Assembly (NCBI GenBank): GCA_025934775.1
Contig: JAICWO010000004.1
Location: 178,724 to 242,723, forward strand
DNA length: 64,000 nt
Origin: Gemmatimonadaceae bacterium
GTDB taxonomy: Bacteria > Gemmatimonadota > Gemmatimonadetes > Gemmatimonadales > Gemmatimonadaceae
Direction of reading: 5' to 3'
Under the pieces are notes generated by a model, which saw only the letters and a list, made by a program, of their open reading frames with translations, had not been told where the DNA came from and searched no databases. Below are positions 8,430 through 16,782 of the stretch, piece by piece. Both the position numbers and the translations under genes were made by a program. Position 1 is the first letter of the stretch. Each line of letters begins with the position of its first letter.

Positions 8430-9475
8430 ACTCCCACCATCAGCACCGAAGCAAACCGCTCCATCTCCTCGAGCTGCGGGCTGCTCTGCAGCAGCAGGAG
8501 ATCCAAGCCGGCTTCGGAAAACTCGTTCACGCGCTCCGCGACCTGCTCCGGCGTACCGACGAGCCCCGCGCGCAAACCGCGGTTCGACACCGAGTAGTCT
8601 TGGACGCTCACCTGCTGTTCCAGCTTGGTGTTCGCGATCCAATCGCGGTAGTTGTCGTAGCCGGCCGAGCCGATGCTCACGTTCGTGATGCGATCGATCT
8701 CGTCCTTCACCTCGCGCTCCGAGTCGCGCACGATCGTGTACGCGGCCATGCCGAAGTGCAGCGGCGGCAGATCGACGCCGAGCTCCTCGGACGCGCGCTC
8801 GCGCCGCGCCTTCATGTCCGCGACCTTGGGCGCGATCCGCTCCGGCGGATCCCCGTGCATGACGTACGCGTCGCACTGCCGCGAAATGAGCATCTTCGCC
8901 GCGTCCGATTCGCCGCCGGCGTAGATCGTCGGACGGGGGCGGCCCGGCCGCGAGACGGGCTTGGGCTCGAGGACGAGATCCTCGACGCGATACACCTTGC
9001 CCTCATAGTTCAGCTTCTTCTCGCGCCAGGCGCCGTCGACCACCTCGAGCCACTCTTTCGTGCGTGCATAGCGGTCGTCGTGCTCGTCGAACGCGGCACC
9101 GTACCGGCGCGCTTCGTCCTTCCACCACGCCGAGACGACGTTCAGCGCGAGCCGGCCGTTGGAGATGCGGTCGATGTTCGCCGCTTGCTTGGCGAGAATG
9201 GCCGGCGGATGGAACGACGGCCGCACGGCGACCATGAGCTCGAGCTTCTCCGTCACCGCGGCGAGCGCCGCGGCGGTGGACCATGCGTCGAGCGACGGCG
9301 CGTTGATCCCCTTGATGTCGTTGAGCAGCAGCTCGGCGATGAGCGTTATGTCATAGCCCAGCTCCTCGCTGCGCTGCGCGAGCCGGCGGACGTAGTCCCA
9401 CGACGCCGCCATCCCTTCCTCGTCGACGTTGCGCAGCCATCCGCCGAACACCGGAAGCCAGTAGCCGTACCTCAT
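8426..9475 (-). CDS. LLM-class flavin-dependent monooxygenase, SsuD/SfnG-like
   Basis: 349 residues of the luciferase-like (bacterial luciferase/alkanesulfonate monooxygenase) TIM-barrel family. The pattern MRYGYWLPVFGG, AKQAANIDRISNGRLALNVVSAWW, HDDRYARTKEWL and PTIYAGGES is that of the FMNH2-dependent alkanesulfonate and dimethylsulfone monooxygenases. These release sulfite or sulfinate from organosulfur compounds when sulfur is scarce. Close substrate assignment is not possible from sequence. The ATG at 9475 overlaps the TGA of the upstream ATP-grasp gene as ATGA, so the two are translationally coupled. No flavin reductase or ABC uptake genes lie beside it. Confidence 0.88.
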   Translation of the reverse strand: MRYGYWLPVFGGWLRNVDEEGMAASWDYVRRLAQRSEELGYDITLIAELLLNDIKGINAPSLDAWSTAAALAAVTEKLELMVAVRPSFHPPAILAKQAANIDRISNGRLALNVVSAWWKDEARRYGAAFDEHDDRYARTKEWLEVVDGAWREKKLNYEGKVYRVEDLVLEPKPVSRPGRPRPTIYAGGESDAAKMLISRQCDAYVMHGDPPERIAPKVADMKARRERASEELGVDLPPLHFGMAAYTIVRDSEREVKDEIDRITNVSIGSAGYDNYRDWIANTKLEQQVSVQDYSVSNRGLRAGLVGTPEQVAERVNEFSEAGLDLLLLQSSPQLEEMERFASVLMVGV

Positions 9476-10491
9476 GGCAGCGCCTCCGCGTGGACCGCGT
9501 GCGATGGCCGGCTCGCGCGGCCCGCCGTTGGAGTGCGCGGCTTGGCCGACGCACGCGCCTCGATGTAGTCGACGAACCGCGGCCACGGATCGAAGCCAAC
9601 CACGTTCACCGGATCGGCGACGAAGTTCGAGAGCGCGTTGACGTCGTAGAAGTAGTGCTTGCCGTCGCGATCGTCGACGAGGTACTCGATGCCGCCCACG
9701 TCGAGACCCGCGGCGCGGGAGATCGCCTCGACCTGCTCGACGATCGCGCGCGGCGGCTCGTAGCCTTCCACGCGAAGCCCCGTCTTGGGTGCGTCGACGG
9801 CGCACGCGCCGCGCACCAGCTCGATGCCGTTCGTGGTCTGACAGGCGTCGGCCGGGCAGAGGTCGAACGAGCCGACGGCCGGATACACCTTGATCGCATA
9901 GAGAAACTTGGCACCGAGCGTCTCGACCCGGACGATGTGGCCGTCGCGGAGCGGCGCCGACTCCTGCACGAGCGCGACGCCGTCGACGCCGAGCTCCACC
10001 TCGCCGCGCTCGACCGCGCCGGCGAGCGCCGCCTCGGATTCGTAGCGCACGATCCCGGCGCCGCTTCCGCCGATGTTCGCCTTCACGAGCACCGGATAGC
10101 GGAGATCGCGCGCCGCGTGGACGGCGAGCGCCGGGTTGTTGATCGCCCGGGCGCGCGGGAACGGAAGCCCGAGCTCGCGAAGCAGGTCGAGCTGCGACGC
10201 TTTCGACAATTCATATGAGTAAATTTTGGAGCCATTGACGACCGGCACGCCGATCCGCTCCAGGTGGCGCAGCCAGTGCAGCGTGAAGAAGGTCGACTGG
10301 CGATGCCCGCGAAGGTACGCCGACGGGCTCGCGCGGTTGACGACGACCGAGTACGCCGCGCTCTCGGCGGACGGGTCGTAGCTGAACGCGGACGCATCGA
10401 GGCGCACGTACGGCAGCTCGCGCCGCTCGAGCTCGGCGAAGAGCGGCTTGAACCAGTCGGGATGCTCGTGATAGACAGCGATCGGTGGCAT
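9472..10491 (-). CDS. ATP-grasp ligase (RimK-like) paired with the monooxygenase
   Basis: 339 residues from the ATG at 10491; a GTG at 10500 would add three. ATP-grasp landmarks are LSKASQLDLLRELGLPFPRARAI, VLVKANIGGSGAGIV (nucleotide Lys plus Gly loop), and the C-terminal GGIEYLVDDRDGKHYFYDVNALSNF with the acidic/Asn Mg-binding residues. The family makes amide or peptide bonds using ATP. Its stop overlaps the start of the SsuD-like monooxygenase, and the two products must act in the same process. The leader, 60 bp upstream, holds an intrinsic terminator preceded by a Cys/Met-rich mini-ORF, so expression is probably controlled by readthrough. The substrate is unknown. An AT-rich codon patch lies at 10199-10238. 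Confidence 0.85.
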   Translation of the reverse strand: MPPIAVYHEHPDWFKPLFAELERRELPYVRLDASAFSYDPSAESAAYSVVVNRASPSAYLRGHRQSTFFTLHWLRHLERIGVPVVNGSKIYSYELSKASQLDLLRELGLPFPRARAINNPALAVHAARDLRYPVLVKANIGGSGAGIVRYESEAALAGAVERGEVELGVDGVALVQESAPLRDGHIVRVETLGAKFLYAIKVYPAVGSFDLCPADACQTTNGIELVRGACAVDAPKTGLRVEGYEPPRAIVEQVEAISRAAGLDVGGIEYLVDDRDGKHYFYDVNALSNFVADPVNVVGFDPWPRFVDYIEARASAKPRTPTAGRASRPSHAVHAEALP

Positions 10492-10550
10492 GGTCGGCAC
10501 TGAGGTGAAGGGATCGCCTTCGCTCTGCCAATCCGGATCGCCGCGTCTCT

Positions 10551-10589
10551 GAAAACAAAAACGCTCCGACCCGGCGAGGGTCGGAGCGT
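10551..10589 (-). terminator. Strong intrinsic terminator upstream of the ATP-grasp gene
   Basis: A 12-bp perfect stem (10561-10572 with 10578-10589) with a 5-nt loop is followed on the minus strand by TTTTGTTTT (10552-10560). It lies 24 nt after the stop codon of the Cys-rich mini-ORF, 208 bp after the barrel gene, and 60 bp before the ATP-grasp start. This is the best-formed terminator in the window. Its position between a sulfur-amino-acid-rich leader ORF and the genes it precedes suggests attenuation. Confidence 0.85.
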
Positions 10590-10613
10590 AGGCCGCGTGT
10601 ACGAGTCGTGTCG

Positions 10614-10709
10614 TTACATGCGATCGCCCAGAGCCTCAGATGCCGGTTGGCACATGAGACAACACATGCACGAACAACAACACATGCAGGTGGTCTGGGC
10701 GGAGGTCAT
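10614..10709 (-). CDS. 31-residue Cys/Met-rich leader peptide or small peptide
   Basis: ATG at 10707-10709, TAA at 10614-10616. Residues 8-20 read CMCCCSCMCCLMC: 8 Cys and 3 Met in 13 positions, using both TGC and TGT. The rest is ordinary (MTSAQTT before; QPASEALGDRM after). An in-frame TGA two codons upstream fixes the start. No Shine-Dalgarno is seen, but TAACTT ends exactly 7 nt before the ATG, which fits a leaderless transcript. A terminator follows, then an ATP-grasp ligase and a sulfonate/sulfone-type monooxygenase. The best reading is a Cys/Met-responsive leader peptide. Alternatives are a metal-binding peptide, a peptide natural-product precursor, or a chance ORF in CA-rich DNA. Confidence 0.5.
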   Translation of the reverse strand: MTSAQTTCMCCCSCMCCLMCQPASEALGDRM

Positions 10710-10716
10710 GAATCAG

Positions 10717-10722
10717 AAGTTA
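10717..10722 (-). promoter_or_regulatory. Candidate -10 box for a leaderless transcript
   Basis: TAACTT on the minus strand fits TANNNT and ends 7 nt before the ATG of the Cys-rich mini-ORF, placing the transcription start at or next to the A of that ATG. No clear -35 box is seen. The same geometry (TATAAT plus 7 nt) occurs before fabI at 55248. Confidence 0.35.
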
Positions 10723-10796
10723 ACGACGGGATGAAGGGCGGCAAGGCCGCTCGTTGCGGTTCACCAAGTCTTTACGTGCACTCGGAGTTCCCGCGA

Positions 10797-13214
10797 TCAG
10801 AACCGCGAGTCCAGATACAGATCCACGCGCCACTGCTTCCGCGGGTACAGTCCGCGCGCGACGTCGAACCGAAACAGTCCGTCGAGGAACGACAGCCCCG
10901 CACCGACGCCGCTCATCGGACGCCCGACGTCGCTGATCTTCGAGCGATCGCCGACCCATCCGAGATCGCCAAAGATCGTGGGCCGCATGCCGATGTCCGA
11001 CGTGCCCAGCTCGAGGCGCGTCATCCAGAACGCGTTCCCGCTCTGCGTCGTGTCCGGGCTCTGCCCGCGAATCGTCTGCGAGCCGCCGAGATACCAACGG
11101 CGCTGCACCGGCAGCGCACCGACCGCCGTTCCACCGGCGAGCGTGATCGCGCCGGCGAGCGGCCCGAGTCCGTGCGACGCCGTGAGATCGAGCGCCGCGC
11201 GGCCGTACGACGAATCGCCGTACGCCGCTTCGATGCGCGTATCGGTGAGCAGCCGGAATCCGTGCGGATCCAGTCCGTACTGGCGCGTGATGCGCGTCCC
11301 CGCGCCGGCGTAGACGCCGCGCGTCGCGACGAGATTCGGCGGAAAATCGGCGCCGTTCACCGCGAAGCTGGTGTTCACGCGCGCGGTGCGCTGCTGCTCC
11401 GCGAACACGCGCCAGCTGACGTCGGCACCCGCATCGAACGAGGGCTGGACTTCCCCGCCAAGCTCCGCGCCGCTCGCGCGATAATAGAAGCCCTCGTCGC
11501 GCCCGAACATGAGCGCGGAGAACGATGAGCCGAAGCTCAACGGCCGTCCCCAGTCGCTCGCCGAGACCAGATGATTGTACCCGCTCACGTGCACCGACTT
11601 CGAGAGATTCGTGCGCGTGACCGTGAGCTCCACGTTCGGCTCGCGGTCCGCGAATCCAAACCGGCCCAGCGCGAGCGCGTCGTAGCCGCCGCCGAGCTGC
11701 TCGTCGGCGGAGATCCCGGCCGAGAAGCCCTCGACGCGGTTGTAGCGCATGAGCGATGGACCGTACATGATCTTTGGCGGCGCCAGCATCGAGAGCCGGA
11801 GCTCGAGCGGCGCCTGCGCCGTGAGCGCGAGCGCTTGCTGCTTCAGCGCCTCGAGCTCCTTGGCATCGAACATCTGGTCGTCGGGGCCGTAGATCGACTT
11901 CGGCAGATCGGGCGAGTTCTCGAGCTTGGCTTCGTCACACGGAATGCGCACGCCAACCGGAATGCGTCCGTCGAACCGGTAGCGCTGCACGACGTAGAAG
12001 TCGGACGTGTCGCAGACCGAGCTCATGGCGTGTCGTTTCGCGAGCGCCGAGTCGCGCGCCTTTCGATCCATCTTATCGAGCGAATCGGTCCACGCCTTCC
12101 GCTCGGCGCGGCGCGCGGCTCGCACCGAGTCCACCCATTTCTCCTGCTCGTCGGCGGAGAGCGTGTCGGGCACTTCCTCGGCGGGCTTTCCGGCGACGAC
12201 GATCGTTGGGAGCGTGTCGCGGCCGTTCACGCTGTTGTACGAGAAGCTCTCCTCGAACTTGAACGGCACGTGGATGAATCCGACCTGGGCGTTGCCTTCG
12301 GCGGATCGGACGGTCGGCAGCCAGAAGCGGCCCTCGAACAAGCCGTATTCGATGGCGATCGCCGAGATCTCGCCCTGCATGGGCCGGAACACGGCTTTGA
12401 CCCAGCCCGGCGGGGGATCGCCGTCGTGGTCGCTGGTGTCGGATGCGGTCGCGTCCCAGACGTCGACGGGAATCGACAACCGGTACGCCGCGCGCACGAG
12501 CTGTCCCGTGGTCGCGTCGAACCAGAACGAGCCGACACAGAGATTCCACTTCGGCTGGCGGGGACGAATCTTTAATTCACGAAGTCTAATTACGCGCTTG
12601 TCGGGCAGGCGGAGGGTGAGCGAGTCCCCGGTCTGGTACGTGTAGTACGCCTCGGCGCCTTCGGCGAGCGGATGCACGATATCGGTCTCGTCGACGCGCG
12701 CCTTGACCGTGTTGCCGGCGATCCAGAGCGGCTCGTAGCCCGGGTAGTACGGGAGCGGCGCCGAGAGATCGTCGTCGTCCATCTCGTCGCGATTCTCCTG
12801 CTTCTCGTCGCTCCGGTCCGCGACCGGGATGGCCGTGCGGGCGCCGGTCACCTGGACCCATGCGCCCACGCCGCGCTGCCAGCGCACGCGGCCGGCCGCC
12901 TCGTGGCGATAGAGCAGCCGGTCGCCGCCGATGCGACCGAAACCCATGCCGACCGAGATGCGATTGTACGACTTGGCGTCGTAGCCGGTGAGCGCGGAGT
13001 CCTGGCGGAGCCGCGCGACGCGCGCGCGCATCAACAGCGTGCGCGCCGTGCTGTCCTTGAAGGCGGTGGCGAGCAGCTCGGGCGTGACCGGGCGCCGCAC
13101 CGCGTGATGGACGTGCTTGGTCGTCGTGTCCTGCGCCGGCGCGCTGGTTTGGACGTGGACGTGCACCTTGGCCTGGAAATTCATCGCCAGAGCGGCGGTC
13201 AGGAGGAGCAGCAT
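10797..13214 (-). CDS. Outer-membrane beta-barrel protein with Omp85-like C-terminus
   Basis: 805 residues from the ATG at 13214, beginning with a short signal peptide. The N-terminal half (residues about 30-480) is periplasmic looking, with an acidic segment (DEMDDDDL) and a charged helical insert rich in Arg/Lys/Asp (DSLDKMDRKARDSALAKRH). The C-terminal 300 residues show alternating aromatic beta strands, IRGQ near residue 721 at the place of the Omp85 VRGF/Y motif, and a terminal SRF ending in an aromatic residue as BAM substrates do. Possible roles are translocation or assembly across the outer membrane. It is divergent from the ABC exporter. No partner protein is seen nearby. An AT-rich codon patch lies at 12566-12594. 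Confidence 0.8.
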   Translation of the reverse strand: MLLLLTAALAMNFQAKVHVHVQTSAPAQDTTTKHVHHAVRRPVTPELLATAFKDSTARTLLMRARVARLRQDSALTGYDAKSYNRISVGMGFGRIGGDRLLYRHEAAGRVRWQRGVGAWVQVTGARTAIPVADRSDEKQENRDEMDDDDLSAPLPYYPGYEPLWIAGNTVKARVDETDIVHPLAEGAEAYYTYQTGDSLTLRLPDKRVIRLRELKIRPRQPKWNLCVGSFWFDATTGQLVRAAYRLSIPVDVWDATASDTSDHDGDPPPGWVKAVFRPMQGEISAIAIEYGLFEGRFWLPTVRSAEGNAQVGFIHVPFKFEESFSYNSVNGRDTLPTIVVAGKPAEEVPDTLSADEQEKWVDSVRAARRAERKAWTDSLDKMDRKARDSALAKRHAMSSVCDTSDFYVVQRYRFDGRIPVGVRIPCDEAKLENSPDLPKSIYGPDDQMFDAKELEALKQQALALTAQAPLELRLSMLAPPKIMYGPSLMRYNRVEGFSAGISADEQLGGGYDALALGRFGFADREPNVELTVTRTNLSKSVHVSGYNHLVSASDWGRPLSFGSSFSALMFGRDEGFYYRASGAELGGEVQPSFDAGADVSWRVFAEQQRTARVNTSFAVNGADFPPNLVATRGVYAGAGTRITRQYGLDPHGFRLLTDTRIEAAYGDSSYGRAALDLTASHGLGPLAGAITLAGGTAVGALPVQRRWYLGGSQTIRGQSPDTTQSGNAFWMTRLELGTSDIGMRPTIFGDLGWVGDRSKISDVGRPMSGVGAGLSFLDGLFRFDVARGLYPRKQWRVDLYLDSRF

Positions 13215-13313
13215 GTCCCATGGTACGCCCCGGACACGGCGGGAGTTTCACGTCCTCCCGCGGCCGCGGCGCGGCGCGCCAGCGACGCGGACGCAGTAAA
13301 CTTCCATGCGCCT

Positions 13314-14261
13314 ATGCCCACGTCTCAGAGCCCTTCGAGCGCGCTGGTCGTCCGCGGTCTGCGAAAATATTTCGGCGACGTGCGCGCCGTGGACGGTCTC
13401 GATCTCGCCGTCGGCAGCGGCGAATGCTTCGGCTTGCTCGGACCAAACGGCGCCGGCAAGACGACGACAATCGAGATCTGCGAAGGATTGACCCGCGCCG
13501 ACTCTGGCGAGGTGGAGCTGCTCGGCCTGCGATGGGAGCACGATGAGCACGAGCTGCGCGAGCGTCTCGGCATTCAGCTCCAGGAAACACAGCTCTCGGA
13601 CAAGCTCACCGTCAACGAGACCGTGCGCCTGTTTCGCAGCTTTTACGCGAGCGGCCGCGCGGTGGACGAGGTGATCGGACTCGTGCAGCTCGACGAGAAG
13701 CGCGACGCGCGCGTCGGAAAGCTCTCGGGCGGACAGAAGCAGCGGCTCGCGCTCGCCTGCGCCATCGTCGGCAATCCCGATCTGATTTTCCTCGACGAGC
13801 CCACGACCGGGCTCGATCCGCAGTCGCGTCGGCAGCTCTGGGAGCTCATCACGGATTTCAAATCGCACGGTCGCACCATCATGCTCACCACGCACTACAT
13901 GGACGAAGCCGAGGTGCTGTGCGATCGCGTCGCGATCGTCGATCATGGGCGCGTCATCGCGCTCGGCACGCCGCCAGAGCTGATCGCGTCGCTCGGCGCC
14001 GAGCACGTGGTGGAGTTTTCGCTCGCTCCCGGGAATGCGCCGCTCGATGAGCAAACGCTCGGCGGGCTCGAGGAGGTCCGTACCGCGCGCCGCGTGGCGG
14101 ACGGCTACGAGCTGCAGGTCGGCGCGCTGCACCGCGCGGTGCCGTCGCTGCTCTCGCTCGTCGCGAGCCGCGGGCTGGAGCTGGCGCGCCTCACGACGCA
14201 CTCCGCGACGCTCGAGGACGTGTTCGTGTCGCTCACCGGGAGGCAGCTCCGCGATGAGTGA
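13314..14261 (+). CDS. ABC transporter ATPase (ABC-2 exporter type)
   Basis: 315 residues from the ATG at 13314. The open frame runs far upstream but only antisense to the barrel gene. Walker [10 protein letters not shown]-loop, signature LSGGQ, Walker B LIFLDEPTTGLD and the switch His in LTTHYMDEAE are all intact. The C-terminal 80 residues are the DrrA-type extension (EHVVEFSLAPG...). It powers export with the permease encoded next, whose ATG lies 8 bp inside this gene. Its order with a decarboxylase gene suggests a dedicated substrate. It belongs to the DrrA/CcmA-like group. Confidence 0.93.
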   Translation: MPTSQSPSSALVVRGLRKYFGDVRAVDGLDLAVGSGECFGLLGPNGAGKTTTIEICEGLTRADSGEVELLGLRWEHDEHELRERLGIQLQETQLSDKLTVNETVRLFRSFYASGRAVDEVIGLVQLDEKRDARVGKLSGGQKQRLALACAIVGNPDLIFLDEPTTGLDPQSRRQLWELITDFKSHGRTIMLTTHYMDEAEVLCDRVAIVDHGRVIALGTPPELIASLGAEHVVEFSLAPGNAPLDEQTLGGLEEVRTARRVADGYELQVGALHRAVPSLLSLVASRGLELARLTTHSATLEDVFVSLTGRQLRDE

Positions 14262-15333
14262 TCGAGGGAGCGATCCGAAGCGGGACACGGACGTGAAGGG
14301 CGGCTCGCTCTGGCAGCTCATCACCGTCCGGTTCAAGGAGTACACGCGCGAGCCCGAGGCGCTGTTCTGGTCGTTCGGATTTCCCATTCTGCTCGCGATC
14401 GGATTGGGGATCGCGTTTCGCAGCAAGCCGCCGGACGTGGTGCACGTGGCGGTGACGAACACGGGGCCACGTGCCGCCGCGATCGCCGCCGCGATCCGCG
14501 CCGACCGCGGACTCGCGGTCGAGCTGCTGCCGGCGGACAGCGCGGCCGCCGCACTGCGCACCGGGCGCGTGGCGCTCGTCGCCACGCCCGCGGGCGGGGA
14601 CTCGGTGACGTACCAGTTCGATGATACCCGTCCCGATGCGCTGACGGCGCGGCTCATGGTCAACGACGCCGTGCAGCGCGGCGGCGGCCGCCGCGATCTG
14701 GTGCCCGTGGGCGAACGCCACATTCGCGAGCGCGGGTCGCGGTACATCGACTTCGTCGTGCCGGGACTCCTCGGCATGACGATCATGGGCGGCGGGGTCT
14801 GGGGGCTCGGCTACTCGATCGTCGACCAGCGCCGTAAGAATTTGCTCAAGCGGCTCGTGGCCACGCCAATGTCGCGCGCCGAGTACCTGTTGTCGTACGT
14901 GATCTCGCGGCTGGTGATGCTGACGATCGAGGTCGTGGTGCTCCTTGGCTCCTCGGTCCTGCTGTTCGGCGTTCCGATGCGCGGGAGCTGGCTCTCGGTG
15001 GCGGCCATCATCGTGGTCAGCGCGCTAGCCTTTGGCGGCTTCGGACTGCTCATCGCATCGCGCTCGCGCACGATCGAGGGGGTCTCCGGCCTGATGAATC
15101 TCTCGATGCTCCCGATGTGGGTGCTCTCGGGCGTGTTCTTCTCCTCGGAGAATTTTCCGAAAGCGATTCAGCCGATCATCAAGGCGCTCCCGCTCACGGC
15201 GACGAACGACGCATTGCGGGCGAACATGCTGCGCGGCGTCGAGATCGGCGGCTTGGGGCCGCAGATGGCGGTGCTGTTCGCATGGATGATCGGGTGCTTT
15301 CTCATCGCGTTGAAGATTTTCAGATGGCGGTAG
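14254..15333 (+). CDS. ABC-2 type transporter permease
   Basis: 359 residues from the ATG at 14254 (GGGAGG 11 nt upstream), overlapping the ATPase gene. Helix 1 spans about residues 35-52. A roughly 130-residue periplasmic domain follows (PPDVVHVAVTNTGPRAAAIAAAIRADR...), then five helices in the C-terminal half (VPGLLGMTIMGGGVWGL onwards). The extra-cytoplasmic domain between helices 1 and 2 is typical of the ABC-2 (YhhJ/NatB-like) exporters. The next gene, a PLP decarboxylase, starts 3 bp after its stop, so the exporter and the decarboxylase are one operon. Confidence 0.92.
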   Translation: MSDRGSDPKRDTDVKGGSLWQLITVRFKEYTREPEALFWSFGFPILLAIGLGIAFRSKPPDVVHVAVTNTGPRAAAIAAAIRADRGLAVELLPADSAAAALRTGRVALVATPAGGDSVTYQFDDTRPDALTARLMVNDAVQRGGGRRDLVPVGERHIRERGSRYIDFVVPGLLGMTIMGGGVWGLGYSIVDQRRKNLLKRLVATPMSRAEYLLSYVISRLVMLTIEVVVLLGSSVLLFGVPMRGSWLSVAAIIVVSALAFGGFGLLIASRSRTIEGVSGLMNLSMLPMWVLSGVFFSSENFPKAIQPIIKALPLTATNDALRANMLRGVEIGGLGPQMAVLFAWMIGCFLIALKIFRWR

Positions 15334-15336
15334 CGC

Positions 15337-16773
15337 ATGTCCGGTGATCTCTCGCGCGACGAGCTGATCGAGCAGGGCCGCGCGGCGCTCGATTGGATCG
15401 CGAGCTACCTCGAGCGGCCGCAGGAATACCCGGTGCTCTCGCGATCGCGCCCCGGCGACATCCGCGCGGCGCTCCCGGCATCGCCTCCGGCCGAGGGCGA
15501 GCCGCTCGCCGACGTGCTGCGCGACTTCGAGCGCACCATCGTGCCCGGGATCACGCACTGGAATCACCCCGCGTTCTTCGGCTATTTCGCCACGTCGTCG
15601 TCGGTCCCCGGCATCATCGCGGAAATGCTCACGGCCACGCTCGACGTGAAGGCGATGCTGTGGAAGACGTCGCCGGCGGCGACGGAGCTCGAGCAGGTCG
15701 CGACGGACTGGCTGCGCCAGATGCTCGGCTTGGGCGAAGGCTGGTTCGGCATCACCACCGATACCGCGTCGATGTCGACGATGCTCGCGCTGGCGGCGGC
15801 GCGCGAGGCGCGGCCCGAGCTCGCGATCCGGGAGCGGGGGATGGCCGGTCGGCCGGAGCTGCCGGTGCTCCGGGTATATACATCTTCTCATGCGCATTCT
15901 TCTATCGAGAAGGGCGCGCTGGCGCTGGGGATCGGTCTCGAGAACGTGGTGAAGGTCGACGTCGATGCCGAGTTCCGGATGCGTCCCGATGCCTTGGCGG
16001 CGGCGATCGCGCGCGATCGCGTGGCGGGCCGCCTGCCGATCGCGTGCGTGGCCACGGTGGGCACGACGAGCACCTCGAGCATCGATCCCGTGCCGGCCAT
16101 CGCCGAGATATGCCGCCGCGAGCAGGTCTGGCTCCATGTCGACGGCGCGTACGGCGGCACGATCGCGATCGTGCCCGAGTTCCGCTACGTCCTGGACGGC
16201 GTGAGCGACGCGGACTCGCTCGTGGTGAACCCGCACAAGTGGATGTTCACGCCGTTCGACTGCTCCGCGCTCTTCCTCAAGCGGCCCGAGGTCCTCAAGC
16301 GCGCGTTCTCACTCGTGCCGGAATATCTCGTCACACGCGAGCAGGACGAAGTCGTGAATTACATGGACTACGGCGTGCAGCTCGGCCGCCGGTTCCGCGC
16401 GCTCAAGCTCTGGATGATCATCCGCGCGTTCGGCACGGACGGACTCGCGGATCGCATGCGCGAGCACGTGCGGCTCGCGCGCGAATTTGCGGATTGGGTG
16501 CGCGCGACGAGCGATTGGGAGCTGATGGCGCCCGTTCCGTTCTCGCTCGTGTGCTTCCGCTACGCACCGCCCAACACGAGCGACGCGGACCGCGACCGGC
16601 TCAACGAGGAGATCATGCACGCCGTGAATGAGGGCGGCGACGTGTTTCTGTCGCATACCAAGCTGCACGATCGATTCACCTTGCGGCTTGCGATCGGGAA
16701 CATTCGGACGGAAGAGCGACACGTGGCGCTCGCGTGGGCGAAGCTGCGCGAAGCGGCGGCGCGCGCTGCGTGA
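15337..16773 (+). CDS. Group II PLP-dependent amino-acid decarboxylase (aromatic type)
   Basis: 478 residues, the usual length of aromatic-L-amino-acid decarboxylases. Visible are HWNHPAFFGYF near residue 75 (substrate-side loop), TDTASMSTMLAL, VATVGTTSTSSIDPV, the PLP-contacting Asp and His region WLHVDGAYGG, and the Schiff-base Lys in NPHKWMFTPFDCS (near residue 302). It converts an aromatic amino acid to an amine plus CO2 in the cytoplasm. Directly behind an ABC-2 exporter it may produce the exported amine, or export may relieve amine stress. A second, distant group II decarboxylase lies at 50842-52281. Nucleotides 15874-15906 are an AT-rich patch with four TCT Ser codons. Confidence 0.92.
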   Translation: MSGDLSRDELIEQGRAALDWIASYLERPQEYPVLSRSRPGDIRAALPASPPAEGEPLADVLRDFERTIVPGITHWNHPAFFGYFATSSSVPGIIAEMLTATLDVKAMLWKTSPAATELEQVATDWLRQMLGLGEGWFGITTDTASMSTMLALAAAREARPELAIRERGMAGRPELPVLRVYTSSHAHSSIEKGALALGIGLENVVKVDVDAEFRMRPDALAAAIARDRVAGRLPIACVATVGTTSTSSIDPVPAIAEICRREQVWLHVDGAYGGTIAIVPEFRYVLDGVSDADSLVVNPHKWMFTPFDCSALFLKRPEVLKRAFSLVPEYLVTREQDEVVNYMDYGVQLGRRFRALKLWMIIRAFGTDGLADRMREHVRLAREFADWVRATSDWELMAPVPFSLVCFRYAPPNTSDADRDRLNEEIMHAVNEGGDVFLSHTKLHDRFTLRLAIGNIRTEERHVALAWAKLREAAARAA

Positions 16774-16782
16774 TGCGCCAGT

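Noticed and set aside
12672-13313. 214-codon N-terminal extension of the ABC ATPase
   Set aside because: It is antisense to the barrel gene. The ATPase domain begins normally at MPTSQSPSSALVVRGLRKYFG (ATG 13314).
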